The notes under the pieces are model-generated. The model worked only from the letters and a program-made list of their open reading frames with translations. It searched no databases and had not been told where the DNA came from. A stretch of 64,000 nucleotides of DNA from the NCBI GenBank assembly GCA_938036875.1, contig CALHVX010000044.1, positions 186,001 through 250,000 of the forward strand, written 5' to 3'. The position numbers and the translations under genes are program-made. Positions 28,025-37,379 of the stretch are shown here, one piece after another. How positions within the stretch are numbered: position 1 is the stretch's first letter; the number at the start of each line of letters is the position of its first letter. Source of the stretch: an uncultured Pseudomonadales bacterium. GTDB taxonomy: Bacteria; Pseudomonadota; Gammaproteobacteria; Pseudomonadales; Azotimanducaceae.

Positions 28025-29884
28025 TTACCTAGCTGGGTTCACAAAGGCCGAACTGGTGCAATAATCTGCACTTTCCCAGCTGTTGATCGGCGTTATCGTT
28101 GCGTTGCCACCAGCATCGACAATGAGGTCCAACACCGCCCAACAATCTGTTGCTTGACCCGGTGGCGGTAGGAAGACTTCAACCTGTCCACGCAAATTTA
28201 GTTCAACGCGCGCTGGCGAACTTTGAATACTGCCAGTACCCGAAAACCGATGGACCGCATAGCGATAGACACCGGCAAACGGGAAGTCTGGAATTGTAGT
28301 GACTTCTGGACCAAAGCTATTGGTGTCATCAACGTCTAGATCAATAGTTATGTTGTTAACCATAGCTGAGCGATTTGTGTAGTTAACCTGGAAGTCTTGG
28401 GTTTCATCAGCGGTAGAAAAACCATACAAACGGGTATCTAGGTCTGAAGGGTTTTCACCCCAAGTTAGGTTGATCGTTGAGCTGCCAGCGGAAGCTACGA
28501 GACACTCGGTCTCAGTACTATCTGCCGCCCCAGTTGTGATTTGGAGAGTATTACTTTGCAAACCATCGCCTGCGGTAATCAACAGATCCGAGTTTGGCTT
28601 CACGGGTATCGAGAACAAACCGTTGCTATCCGAGATAGCACGAGAAGCACCCAGGTAGGTAGCACCTGCAGCATCAACCCTAACGTTCGCAAAAGGTGCT
28701 CCGGAGCTGTTTTCAACGCAACCGTTGACCATCACTGGTACATAAGCTTGGTCAGCATTCCAAGTAGTAAAATGGCTAACGGACCCAGTGTAAACCTCTA
28801 GGCCACTAGCTAGCGTGGAGCGAGAGGCACTGCCTTGTTGTGTCCAATAACCCGTTATCGGATCGTAGTGGTACAACGGCGAGTTAATGGGAGCCGTTGT
28901 GAGGGCAGCGTTTGCAATGGGAATATTGACACTCACCAGCAATCCAGGCGCAAGATCAAGTACCTCACCAGCATTTCCGGTGAAAGTCACGCTAAGCGCG
29001 CCATAGCTTTCAATTGGCGCCGTTACACCGCCAGAATCAATGCTCAGGTAGTCCCCCGGCATTATTTCAAGGTCTAGGCTTGGATCAACAAACGTTACTT
29101 CCGTTGATACCACGCCACTGTAAACATCACCGTTAGCATCTACTAACGCATTGGCCGGGATGCTAAACAGTAGATCATTGCCCACGCTGACATCCGTTCC
29201 TATTGCGGCATCAAAGCTGGTCCCCAAGACATTGGGTTGCATAAGCATGCGTGCTAACCGGCCGGCAGGAACCACTGTGTTTTGAACAACCTTCGATTGC
29301 TCACCATAACCGTCCGGATCTGCGTTGATCATAATGCGGCCGTCAAAGGTCGGCACAACAAAGTCCAACACGCCCTCGCTATCTGAAACACCAACCAATG
29401 TCTCTTGGACACCTTGGACGTTCCAGGTCGCTGAGACATCAATATTAGGCAGCGGGTCGCCAGTCACAAAGTTTTCGACATTCACTCGAATGGTGTTCTG
29501 AGTGATACAGCTAATCTCAACACCAAAAATGTCATTTGATTGGTTCGAAAATTCAGTTGGGGTGTCGATCGTGCAGGTTTGGCTAATCGGTTGGCCGGTA
29601 ATTTGTAGCTCAAGGCTTGTGTCGGACTCAAACGCCAGTGGTATCTCAAAGTTGGCCGTTGAAATGATTTGCGAACGATCGGACCAACTTAGCGTTAGGA
29701 CACCTGTCAGGCCCTGAATGCTACCCGAGATCGACTTGAAATCTGGCGGCTGGGGCGTAGGCGAGAAGTCTTCAAGGCTATTGGAACCGCCGCCGCTACC
29801 ACCACAACCGGCGATGACAAGGAGACCTAAGGACAGGAGTAATGACAATATTTTTGATGAGTTCAGCACAATTCTGGATTCCAT
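28025..29884 (-). CDS. Large surface lipoprotein with CILP/FAM171-like and Ig-like domains
   Basis: The 619-residue product is a predicted lipoprotein: hydrophobic core, then VIAGC followed by a glycine/serine linker GGSGGGSNS. Beta-rich domains follow. A carboxypeptidase-regulatory-like module is near 135-205 (VSDSEGVLDFVVPTFDG). A central segment around 225-340, with LLFSIPANALVDANGDVYSG and DYLSIDSGGV, recalls the extracellular part of CILP/FAM171 proteins. A second regulatory-like repeat (ISDSNGLFSIPV) comes next, and a C-terminal beta domain ends the protein. ATG at 29884 places the signal peptide properly; an upstream ATG at 29959 would leave 25 extra residues. No partner gene is adjacent. 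Role unknown, probably extracellular or periplasmic binding or adhesion. Confidence 0.75.
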   Translation of the reverse strand: MESRIVLNSSKILSLLLSLGLLVIAGCGGSGGGSNSLEDFSPTPQPPDFKSISGSIQGLTGVLTLSWSDRSQIISTANFEIPLAFESDTSLELQITGQPISQTCTIDTPTEFSNQSNDIFGVEISCITQNTIRVNVENFVTGDPLPNIDVSATWNVQGVQETLVGVSDSEGVLDFVVPTFDGRIMINADPDGYGEQSKVVQNTVVPAGRLARMLMQPNVLGTSFDAAIGTDVSVGNDLLFSIPANALVDANGDVYSGVVSTEVTFVDPSLDLEIMPGDYLSIDSGGVTAPIESYGALSVTFTGNAGEVLDLAPGLLVSVNIPIANAALTTAPINSPLYHYDPITGYWTQQGSASRSTLASGLEVYTGSVSHFTTWNADQAYVPVMVNGCVENSSGAPFANVRVDAAGATYLGASRAISDSNGLFSIPVKPNSDLLITAGDGLQSNTLQITTGAADSTETECLVASAGSSTINLTWGENPSDLDTRLYGFSTADETQDFQVNYTNRSAMVNNITIDLDVDDTNSFGPEVTTIPDFPFAGVYRYAVHRFSGTGSIQSSPARVELNLRGQVEVFLPPPGQATDCWAVLDLIVDAGGNATITPINSWESADYCTSSAFVNPAR

Positions 29885-30163
29885 TCCTGATTCAGCTTTA
29901 GCGACATTGCCTAGCAGAGGCGCGGTCTTCCGCAGAGAAGCGGCGAATACAATATTCATTGTCCAACAACGATCGGCGTTATTTGTTCGAGTGGTTCACA
30001 AACTTTGGAAAGCCGATGGCGTCGAATGGCACGAATTTTCGTTCAGCTAGTTGCCTTAAACAGCACGCAAATACTTGAGACAACAACGGTCTGTACGCAA
30101 AAAAGTGCATTATTTGCTGATAGGGCTTGATACTGGATATTCATCCAGCTAACCTGATCGACC

Positions 30164-30179
30164 CTGTATAAAAAGACAG
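30164..30179 (+). promoter_or_regulatory. LexA (SOS) box of the imuA-imuB-dnaE2 operon
   Basis: CTGTATAAAAAGACAG matches the LexA consensus CTGT-N8-ACAG in both half-sites and lies 15 bases before the imuA ATG. TATAAA inside it could be the -10 element, so bound LexA would block RNA polymerase directly. Control of this cassette by LexA is established in other bacteria. Confidence 0.9.
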
Positions 30180-30194
30180 TAGTTAGGAGTCGGC

Positions 30195-31169
30195 ATGTCA
30201 GTATCAATGTCTTTGTTTGAAGCGTCACCTGAAGCAGCACCAGCAACGCTATCTAACCCTGCGGCTAATCATCTGGACACTAATCTAGACACGAATCTGG
30301 GCGCTAACCTGGGCACTAACCTAAAAGAGCAAGCACCCGAGCCCCTAGAAGCACTACTAAAGCACCCAGATCTCTGGCAAGCAGGGCAACTAGCACCGCT
30401 AGAACCTACCCTATCCAGTGGCTTCGCTTCGTTAGATGAAAACCTACCAGGCAACGGCTGGCCCCAAGCCGGCCTTGCTGAGTTTATGCTCAGCACTCAA
30501 GGCTTAGGTGAGTTACAACTATTGATTCCTTTGCTCAAACGACTAAGCGAAGAAGATCGTTGGATCGCTTGGGTTAACCCACCCTTCTTGCCTTACGCAC
30601 CTGCATTAGCGGAGCAAGGCATTGATTTAAACAAGATTTTGCTCATTCATCCCAAAAATCACAAAGACGCATTGTGGGCCATGGAGTGCGCCAGCAAATC
30701 CGGAACTTGCAGCATTGTTTTGGGCTGGCTTGATGAGCAGCAGATAACAACAAAAGACACACGCCGCTTGCAATTGGCGGCCAAAACGGGGAATACCTTT
30801 AGCTGCTTGTTTAGACCAGAAGAAGCCGCTCAGCAGGCATCCATGGCTGAGCTACGTATCAGTTTAAAGCCCATCGCAGATAGCGAAAATCGAGTCACGG
30901 TAGCCATCGAAAAGCGCCGCCGCGGCTGGCCTGTTAACGATCTACCGGTGGACTTTAGCCATGCACCTTATGCCGCAACCAAGCAGCAAGAGGTCGTTGA
31001 TGAGCAGCTAGATCTTTGGCGCGCTATGCGCCAAACGCTACAAAATACCGCCACCTTGCTTAGCCACAAACCAGATAGTTTTGATACTGACGTATCCGAG
31101 CAAGACTTGCCCCATGAAACCCTTTATGAACATGAGCAGGGTCATAAACCAGCATCTACGTTGCACTGA
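30195..31169 (+). CDS. imuA: ImuA, translesion synthesis accessory protein
   Basis: This is a RecA-like accessory protein of the damage-inducible mutasome; it assists ImuB and DnaE2 in copying damaged DNA. After a variable N-terminus the family signature appears: LSSGFASLDENLPGNGWPQAG (about 75-95), GELQLLIPLLKRL, WIAWVNPPFLPYAPALAEQG, and the C-terminal IEKRRRGWPV. The P-loop is not intact, as is usual. Residues 27-43 are a fourfold LDTN/LGAN repeat that other ImuA proteins are not expected to have. ATG at 30195 follows AGGAG. A consensus LexA box lies just upstream, and imuB starts nine bases after the stop. Confidence 0.93.
   Translation: MSVSMSLFEASPEAAPATLSNPAANHLDTNLDTNLGANLGTNLKEQAPEPLEALLKHPDLWQAGQLAPLEPTLSSGFASLDENLPGNGWPQAGLAEFMLSTQGLGELQLLIPLLKRLSEEDRWIAWVNPPFLPYAPALAEQGIDLNKILLIHPKNHKDALWAMECASKSGTCSIVLGWLDEQQITTKDTRRLQLAAKTGNTFSCLFRPEEAAQQASMAELRISLKPIADSENRVTVAIEKRRRGWPVNDLPVDFSHAPYAATKQQEVVDEQLDLWRAMRQTLQNTATLLSHKPDSFDTDVSEQDLPHETLYEHEQGHKPASTLH
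30273..30323 (+). repeat. 12-base in-frame tandem repeat in imuA
   Basis: About four copies of a 12-base unit encode LDTN, LDTN, LGAN, LGTN and a final L. Copies differ at several third positions, so the tract is not freshly expanded. Confidence 0.85.
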
Positions 31170-31178
31170 GCGGTATCA

Positions 31179-32816
31179 ATGCTTTGGTTAGGCCTGCATT
31201 TTTTTGAGCTAGAGCTTGAGGTCTTTACACAGGCTTCAAGCAACACTATATCCGGTGATGAATCTCCTAATAAAGGCATCAATAACGGCATCAATAAAGG
31301 CATCAATAAAAGCACTAATAAAACGCAGGATAAAACTAACAGTAAGCAGAGCACCGAACACAACCCGGAACAAAAAGCAGAACAAAAAGCAGAACAAAAC
31401 AGCAAACCTACCGTCATCTTGGCCAACAACAAGGTGGTATGCCGTAACCCCCAGGCAATACAAGCCGGCATATTGCCAGGGGCAACCTTAGCCACCGCTC
31501 ACACCATCGCAACGGATTTAGTGCACCACCACCAAGACCCAGTACGCGATCACAACGCTCTAACCGCATTAGCAGAGAGCTTGTACCAACTAAGTTCGCA
31601 CATCAGCATTCAGCCGCCTAACGGACTTATCTTAGAGGTGAGCCGCAGCCTCAAGTTGTTTCGCAGCAGCCATCGTTTACAAGCCAAAGCGGTTAAGCTT
31701 TGCGACAGCCTAGAACATAAAGTCTGCGCTCGGCTAGCCAACACCCCAGCAGCAGCTATGGCGCTTGCACGGTCAGGTGAAACACAGCTAGAGGAGGTAG
31801 CGTTAAATACCTTAGTTCAGCAACAACCCAGCCCTTTAGCCAAAAACCCCGCAGCTAATCGCAATGCTTTTACTGATACCTTGGTCGAACGCTGTCACAA
31901 CATGGGCATCTACCAATTGGGCCCCTTGCTAGCCTTACCTACTCAAGAGTTAGGACGGCGCTTTGGCAAACCTTTGTTGCAACATTTACAGCAACTCACC
32001 GGAGAGCGTGCAGATCCGCAACGATTTATTGTGCCAACCCAGGAGTTTTCACAAGCCTTGCACCTACTAGATCCAGTTCGTAACAAGGGTGGGCTACGCT
32101 TCCCCATGCAGCGCCTAGCAACCCAACTGCAGCATTGGCTTATCGGTCGTGAGCTGGCAGTGCAACAGATCCGCTGGGCGTTCAACACCCATGACACCAA
32201 TACAAAACAGCCCATCCTATTAGACATTAAATTTGCCAACCCACAGCGGATGAACACTGCGTTGCTTAGCATTACCCAACTCAAACTGGAGCGGCAAGAC
32301 TTACCAGCCGACATTCTTAGCTTGAGCTTAACCGCGGTACAACTCCTGCCCTGGCAAGAGCAAAGCAAAGATTTGTTCCAATTGCTCAGCAAGAACAAAA
32401 GCTGCAACACGCGAAGCGATCTAGTGGATCAGCTCCGAGCGCGACTGGGTGACGACGTATGCGAAACCTTAACCGTACAAGATCAGCATCATCCACAATG
32501 GACACATCAGGCTCAGCGCGTTGAGCAAGCGGTTGCTAAGCGGCCGACTACAAAATCGACAACGTCACCAAAAGCAACCGGTCGTCTGAAAAAGTCACGA
32601 CCCTTGTGGCTCCTGCCAGAACCGAAACCCTTGACAACAAAAAAAGCACAACAACCTGAACTGGTCTTGCTGCAAGGCCCCGAGCGAATTCGCACAGGCT
32701 GGTGGGAGGTGGGCATTTTTCGGGACTACTACGTAGCCCGCTTAGCTAACGGCGCCCATGGTTGGGTGTTTGTTGATGCGCAGCAACAATGGTATCTGCA
32801 TGGCTACTTCAGCTAA
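31179..32816 (+). CDS. imuB: ImuB, non-catalytic Y-family polymerase homologue
   Basis: ImuB is the hub of the mutasome, tying DnaE2 to the sliding clamp and ImuA. It begins MLWLGLHFFELELEVF where active Y-family polymerases have the first catalytic aspartate. GLILEVSRSLKLF replaces the second catalytic acidic pair, so it should lack polymerase activity, as known for ImuB. A clamp-binding-like QSKDLF is in the C-terminal third. The conserved tail is present: RPLWLLPEPKPL, LLQGPERIRTGWWE, FRDYYVARL, YLHGYF. Residues 31-48 (NKGI repeats) and 64-74 (EQKA repeats) form a low-complexity insert inside the normally compact N-terminal domain. The gene ends 17 bases inside dnaE2. Confidence 0.93.
   Translation: MLWLGLHFFELELEVFTQASSNTISGDESPNKGINNGINKGINKSTNKTQDKTNSKQSTEHNPEQKAEQKAEQNSKPTVILANNKVVCRNPQAIQAGILPGATLATAHTIATDLVHHHQDPVRDHNALTALAESLYQLSSHISIQPPNGLILEVSRSLKLFRSSHRLQAKAVKLCDSLEHKVCARLANTPAAAMALARSGETQLEEVALNTLVQQQPSPLAKNPAANRNAFTDTLVERCHNMGIYQLGPLLALPTQELGRRFGKPLLQHLQQLTGERADPQRFIVPTQEFSQALHLLDPVRNKGGLRFPMQRLATQLQHWLIGRELAVQQIRWAFNTHDTNTKQPILLDIKFANPQRMNTALLSITQLKLERQDLPADILSLSLTAVQLLPWQEQSKDLFQLLSKNKSCNTRSDLVDQLRARLGDDVCETLTVQDQHHPQWTHQAQRVEQAVAKRPTTKSTTSPKATGRLKKSRPLWLLPEPKPLTTKKAQQPELVLLQGPERIRTGWWEVGIFRDYYVARLANGAHGWVFVDAQQQWYLHGYFS
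31269..31322 (+). repeat. 12-base in-frame tandem repeat in imuB (NKGI)
   Basis: Units of the form AATAAAGGCATC repeat about three times, then degenerate to AATAAAAGCACTAATAAA. They encode NKGI-NNGI-NKGI-NKST-NK. Confidence 0.88.
31368..31400 (+). repeat. Second 12-base in-frame repeat in imuB (EQKA)
   Basis: GAACAAAAAGCA occurs twice exactly and a third time truncated, encoding EQKA-EQKA-EQN. Same 12-base period as the other mutagenesis-gene repeats. Confidence 0.88.
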
Positions 32817-35800
32817 CTCTAAATCACCACCGCCCCCTTCTTATAAGGCTTCTTATGAAAACAAGACCCCTTATAAAAACAAAGCTAAGTTTGCCGAGCT
32901 TCATTGCGTCAGCAATTACAGTTTTTTGCGTGGCGCCTCACACCCTGAAGAGCTAGTACAAAGGGCCGCCGAGCTTGGTTATCAGGCGATTGCAATCACC
33001 GACGAATGTACGGTCTCTGGCGTGGTCAAAGCCCACATGGCGGCTAAGGAACACAACATTAAGCTAATTGTTGGAGCGGAGTTCCGCCTGCGCGCTAACA
33101 ACAATCAATCCGCCGACCAAGAGATTGACCAAGCGATTGAACAGCCTATCGACTCGCTCAACACGGGTATTGAACACGCCGGAAGGTTGGTGTTGCTTGC
33201 ACCACACCGAGAAGCTTACGGGCAGCTGTCAGCCTTCATCAGCAAATTGCGGCGACGCTCACCCAAAGGCGAGTATTACCTAGAGCCCAACGATTTACGC
33301 TGGGGACTGAACGATTGCTTAGCGCTATGGGTACCCAGTGACAACAACATCAGCATCTTGATGAGCTATGGCCGGATGCTACAAAGCCTGCTGCCAAATT
33401 TATGGTTGGCGTTAGAGTTGTTTCACGAAGACGTTGACCTAGACAAAACCGCCAACCTGCTGGCATTAGCCATTCGCCTAAAGCTCCCCATAGTGGCCAG
33501 CAACGATGTGCACATGCATCATCCCGGGCGTCAGCCGCTGCAAGATGTACTCTCCGCCATTAAGCACCGGGTCCAGGTATCTGAACTAGGTAATCTTGGT
33601 TTGCCCAACAGCGAACGGCACCTGCGCAGCATCGAACGCCTGCAATCTTTGTACCCCATTGAGATGTTAGAAGAAGCTGCTGCAATTGCCGAGCGCTGCC
33701 ACTTTTCGATGTCACAACTGCGTTATGAGTACCCACAAGAGCTGGTGCCACCACACCTAACCCCAATGAGCTACTTGCGCCAACTCACCATGGCTGGCGC
33801 CAAGATACGTTGGCCCCATGGCATTCCTGCCGACACGCTTGAGCTGATCGAAAAAGAGCTAGGCTTAATCGCCCAGCTTGACTACGAGTATTTCTTTTTA
33901 ACCGTGCAAGACATTGTGCAATTTGCCCGAGATCAAGGCATCTTGTGCCAAGGACGCGGCTCAGCGGCAAACTCCGCCGTTTGCTATTGCCTACATATCA
34001 CCGAAGTTGACCCCTCACGCATGCATCTACTGTTCGAACGCTTTGTCTCCAAAGAGCGAGACGAGCCACCCGACATCGATGTGGATTTTGAGCACGAACG
34101 ACGTGAGGAGGTTATTCAATATCTATATAAACGCTACGGCCGTGACCGAGCAGCATTAGCAGCAACCTTAATCACCTATCGACCCAAAAGCGCCGTACGC
34201 GATGTCGGCAAAGCGTTGGGCATGGATTTAGACCTGGTGGACCTACTCGCTAAATCGCTGGCTTGGTGGGATGACAAAGCGGCGCTAGGTGAACGGTTAG
34301 CTAGCGCCGGGCTAGACCCGCAAAGTCAGCTAGCACAACAGTTTGTTTACTTGATCAACGCCATCCTGGGTTTCCCACGACACTTATCTCAACATGTTGG
34401 CGGCTTTGTGATCTCACGCGGGCCATTAACCCAGTTGGTGCCCGTTGAAAATGCTTCAATGCCCGATCGCACGGTTATCCAATGGGACAAAAACGATCTT
34501 GAGGCCTTAGGCCTACTGAAAGTGGATGTTCTAGGTTTGGGTATGCTCACCGCTATCCGCAAAGCCTTCGATCACATCAACGCCCTTCCCACCTACGCAA
34601 AACGTTACTCACAGCCGCTCAGCATTGACCAGATACCAGCCGAAGACCCCAATACCTACGCCATGCTGCAAACGGGTGACAGCATTGGCGTGTTTCAAGT
34701 GGAGTCTCGCGCCCAAATGGCCATGCTACCAAGGCTTAAGCCCCAACATTTTTATGACCTTGTTGTTGAGGTGGCCATTGTCCGCCCAGGACCTATCCAG
34801 GGCGACATGGTGCATCCCTATTTACGCCGACGCCAAGGTTTGGAGCCCGTCACCTATCCCAGCGAGGCAGTGCGTCAGGTGCTCGAACGCACTCTGGGTA
34901 TTCCTATCTTTCAAGAGCAAGTGATCGAGTTGGCTATGGTTGCCGCCGGTTTCAGCGCTGGCGAAGCAGATCAATTGCGGCGCGCTATGGCAGCCTGGAA
35001 GCGCCGGGGTGGGCTAGAGGTTTTTGAGCAAAAGCTGGTGGACGGCATGTTGGCACGCGGTCACGACAAAGATTTTGCCCAGCGAGTGTTTCAGCAAATC
35101 CAGGGGTTTGGCGAGTACGGTTTTCCCGAGTCTCATGCCGCCAGCTTTGCACTGCTGGTGTACATCTCAGCCTGGCTTAAATGCCATGAGCCTGCAGCCT
35201 TTTACTGCGGGTTGCTCAACAGCTTGCCAATGGGCTTTTACTCCGCCTCACAGCTCATACAAGATGCCAGGCGGCATAATATTGTTGTACTGCCGGCGGA
35301 TGTTCAACACAGCGGCTGGGACTGCGAGCTCGACTGCACAAACTTAGAGCAAACAAAGCAAGCTGCCCCCAAACATGTCTCACAAGCTCAACTGCGCTTA
35401 GGTTTGCGCTTGGTCAAAGGTCTAGCCCAAAACACCGCCGATAGCATCGCCGAGCAAGCGCCCTTTCACGACATTGCAGACCTCAGCTTGCGAGCCGGAC
35501 TTACGGATCAAAGCTTGCGCTTCTTGGCTAGAGCGGACGCCTTGCTTAGCTTGTCAGGTCATCGGTATCAAGCACATTGGGATGCCGCCGGAGTACAACG
35601 CCCGACGCAGCTGCAAGCCGTTGCCCAAAAGCCAGAGCGTTACCGTACCGACGTCACCCTAACCGCGCCTACGGTTGCAGAGGGTGTGATGGCAGATTAC
35701 CAATATCTAGGGCTGTCGCTGCGCGCTCACCCGCTAGAGCTGTTGCGTAGCGCAGTGAACGACAAAGTGACCGCCAGCGCCGCTGGCCGAGGCACTTATA

Positions 35801-36132
35801 TCAGCGATAGTCTAATCCATTGCCGCCAAGGGCAATTGGTTCGCGTAGCAGGTTTGGTGACCGGGCGACAACGCCCTAGCACAGCAACCGGCGTCTTGTT
35901 TGTCACGCTAGAAGACGAAACAGGCAACATGAACATTGTGGTTTGGAGCTCTGTTTTAGAACGCTATCGAGCAGAGCTGCTGCAAGGTCAATTGCTTATG
36001 ATTAAAGGCGTAGTAGAACGAGCGAACGAGGTGATACATGTGGTTGCTGGTGTTGTAGAAAACTACTCAGAATTGCTGGGGTTGCTACAGGAGCCAGGAG
36101 AGTCGACCTTTAAATCGCGAAACTTTCGGTAG
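32800..36132 (+). CDS. dnaE2: Error-prone DNA polymerase DnaE2 (ImuC)
   Basis: This is the catalytic C-family polymerase of the SOS mutasome. A PHP domain is at about 30-240, starting FAELHCVSNYSFLRGASHPEE. The palm has GRGSAANSAVCYCLHITEVDP and the catalytic aspartates in PPDIDVDFEHERREE (D425, D427, D429). Helix-hairpin-helix follows, then an OB fold near 1000-1070 with RVAGLVTGRQRP and VTLEDETGNMNIVVW. Length is about 1110. ATG at 32800 gives MATSANSK and a 17-base overlap with imuB; an in-frame extension to 32758 lies wholly in imuB. An unusual DQEI/DQAI/EQPI repeat (106-117) interrupts the PHP domain, and an ENKTPYKNKA tract sits near residue 20. Confidence 0.95.
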   Translation: MATSANSKSPPPPSYKASYENKTPYKNKAKFAELHCVSNYSFLRGASHPEELVQRAAELGYQAIAITDECTVSGVVKAHMAAKEHNIKLIVGAEFRLRANNNQSADQEIDQAIEQPIDSLNTGIEHAGRLVLLAPHREAYGQLSAFISKLRRRSPKGEYYLEPNDLRWGLNDCLALWVPSDNNISILMSYGRMLQSLLPNLWLALELFHEDVDLDKTANLLALAIRLKLPIVASNDVHMHHPGRQPLQDVLSAIKHRVQVSELGNLGLPNSERHLRSIERLQSLYPIEMLEEAAAIAERCHFSMSQLRYEYPQELVPPHLTPMSYLRQLTMAGAKIRWPHGIPADTLELIEKELGLIAQLDYEYFFLTVQDIVQFARDQGILCQGRGSAANSAVCYCLHITEVDPSRMHLLFERFVSKERDEPPDIDVDFEHERREEVIQYLYKRYGRDRAALAATLITYRPKSAVRDVGKALGMDLDLVDLLAKSLAWWDDKAALGERLASAGLDPQSQLAQQFVYLINAILGFPRHLSQHVGGFVISRGPLTQLVPVENASMPDRTVIQWDKNDLEALGLLKVDVLGLGMLTAIRKAFDHINALPTYAKRYSQPLSIDQIPAEDPNTYAMLQTGDSIGVFQVESRAQMAMLPRLKPQHFYDLVVEVAIVRPGPIQGDMVHPYLRRRQGLEPVTYPSEAVRQVLERTLGIPIFQEQVIELAMVAAGFSAGEADQLRRAMAAWKRRGGLEVFEQKLVDGMLARGHDKDFAQRVFQQIQGFGEYGFPESHAASFALLVYISAWLKCHEPAAFYCGLLNSLPMGFYSASQLIQDARRHNIVVLPADVQHSGWDCELDCTNLEQTKQAAPKHVSQAQLRLGLRLVKGLAQNTADSIAEQAPFHDIADLSLRAGLTDQSLRFLARADALLSLSGHRYQAHWDAAGVQRPTQLQAVAQKPERYRTDVTLTAPTVAEGVMADYQYLGLSLRAHPLELLRSAVNDKVTASAAGRGTYISDSLIHCRQGQLVRVAGLVTGRQRPSTATGVLFVTLEDETGNMNIVVWSSVLERYRAELLQGQLLMIKGVVERANEVIHVVAGVVENYSELLGLLQEPGESTFKSRNFR
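33115..33150 (+). repeat. 12-base in-frame repeat in dnaE2 (DQEI)
   Basis: GACCAAGAGATT, GACCAAGCGATT and GAACAGCCTATC encode DQEI-DQAI-EQPI within the PHP domain region, between the conserved VGAEFRLRA and GRLVLLAPH segments. Confidence 0.8.
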
Positions 36133-36136
36133 CTTC

Positions 36137-36166
36137 GCGGGTTGGGCCTAAGCGGGTTGGGCCTAA
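36137..36166. repeat. Tandem 15-base duplication after dnaE2
   Basis: GCGGGTTGGGCCTAA occurs twice in direct succession in the short gap between the convergent dnaE2 and ATPase genes. No coding role is seen. Confidence 0.9.
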
Positions 36167-36200
36167 AGAGGTAAAAGAGGCAAGCGAGGGGCTAGAAGAA

Positions 36201-37304
36201 CTAGCCTGTCTTTTTATCGTCGGAGCCTTTGGTGATCTTTTTATCACCAACCAAGCCCTCTAGCATCAATCGCACGTAGGCCAACTCCTCACGAAGTTGA
36301 TCGATCGCTGGAGACAAGCTATGACCTAACCCATCAACCGCACGCTCAATAGAAGCCAGCCGTTGCTGGACATTGGCTTTATCGAACATGACTCGAGCCA
36401 TGGTCTCTAACGGCTGACCGGGTGTTTTAAACACATCATTAGGCGCTACCGCCTCTTCGACGGGCTCAGCACCAGCAGCCGGACGGCCACCCCAAAATTC
36501 CGTCCCTATCTCTTGGGCTACGGCCTCAACCATCTCCGCCGTTAGCTCAGTTTTTTCTTCCAAAAACGCAAACAACAGCAAGCGGTCGCATAGGTTATTG
36601 ATCCGGCGCGGAACCCCCTCGCAAAAATCGTAGATTGCGGGGTAGACCGACTCGTGGAAAGACGGGGTATTCTCCCATCCGACCGTATGCAAGCGGTGCT
36701 CTATGTAAGTTAGTGTTTCGTCTTCGCTGAGCGGGTTCAAATGATAAGTAGCAATGACCCGTTGCCTAAGCTGCTCAAAGCCCTCGGATAACAAGGTCGC
36801 ACGAAACTCTTCCTGGCCCAATAAGAACACCTGCACCAAAGGTTTGCCGTCGAGTTGAAAGTTGGACAGCATGCGGAGTTCTTCTACCGACTTAGCAGGT
36901 AGGTTTTGTGCTTCGTCAACAATCAACAGAACACGGCGGCGTTCTCGGGCTTGCTGTACAAACAGGGCTTCTAAATCCCCTAACAAAGCCGCCTTGCTGC
37001 TTGCATGTGGTCGCAAGCCGAAGTTGGCAGCCACTAGCTTCAACAGATCGTCTTCGGCAAGCTGTGTGGTCACCAGCGTTGCAACCAACATCTCGCGAGG
37101 GTCTAACGTTTCTAACAACGTTTGTACTAGCGTCGTCTTACCCGTACCAACATCACCGGTGATGACAATAAAACCATCACCCTGGTTTAACCCATACTCT
37201 AAAAAGGACAATGCACGCTTGTGCTCTTTACTGGGAAAAAAGAATGAGGCATCTGGCGACAGCTGAAACGGCTTGCCACTAAACCCAAAGAACTCTTCGT
37301 ACAT
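36201..37304 (-). CDS. XrtA/exosortase-system-associated AAA ATPase (ExeA-like)
   Basis: This is an AAA ATPase of the ExeA/GspA type usually found in exosortase (PEP-CTERM) exopolysaccharide loci. It begins MYEEFFGFSGKPFQLSPDASFFF, a family mark. Walker A is GDVGTGKTT near 50-58. Walker B is VLLIVDEAQNL near 128. The arginine-rich sensor region is EGVPRRINNLCDRLLL. A low-complexity tail holds helical segments. It is probably cytoplasmic and helps coordinate polysaccharide assembly with the kinase gene 115 bases upstream on the same strand. No exosortase or PEP-CTERM gene was found in the window. Confidence 0.85.
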   Translation of the reverse strand: MYEEFFGFSGKPFQLSPDASFFFPSKEHKRALSFLEYGLNQGDGFIVITGDVGTGKTTLVQTLLETLDPREMLVATLVTTQLAEDDLLKLVAANFGLRPHASSKAALLGDLEALFVQQARERRRVLLIVDEAQNLPAKSVEELRMLSNFQLDGKPLVQVFLLGQEEFRATLLSEGFEQLRQRVIATYHLNPLSEDETLTYIEHRLHTVGWENTPSFHESVYPAIYDFCEGVPRRINNLCDRLLLFAFLEEKTELTAEMVEAVAQEIGTEFWGGRPAAGAEPVEEAVAPNDVFKTPGQPLETMARVMFDKANVQQRLASIERAVDGLGHSLSPAIDQLREELAYVRLMLEGLVGDKKITKGSDDKKTG

Positions 37305-37379
37305 TCCTATCGAATCCTTACGTTAAGATTGATGGCCGAGCGTTATTACCCAGCCCAACACAACGGCGTCATGCGTTGC

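Noticed and set aside
31179..32816. ImuB considered as an active Y-family polymerase
   Set aside because: The catalytic acidic residues are replaced, as in known ImuB proteins, and the tail motifs match ImuB.
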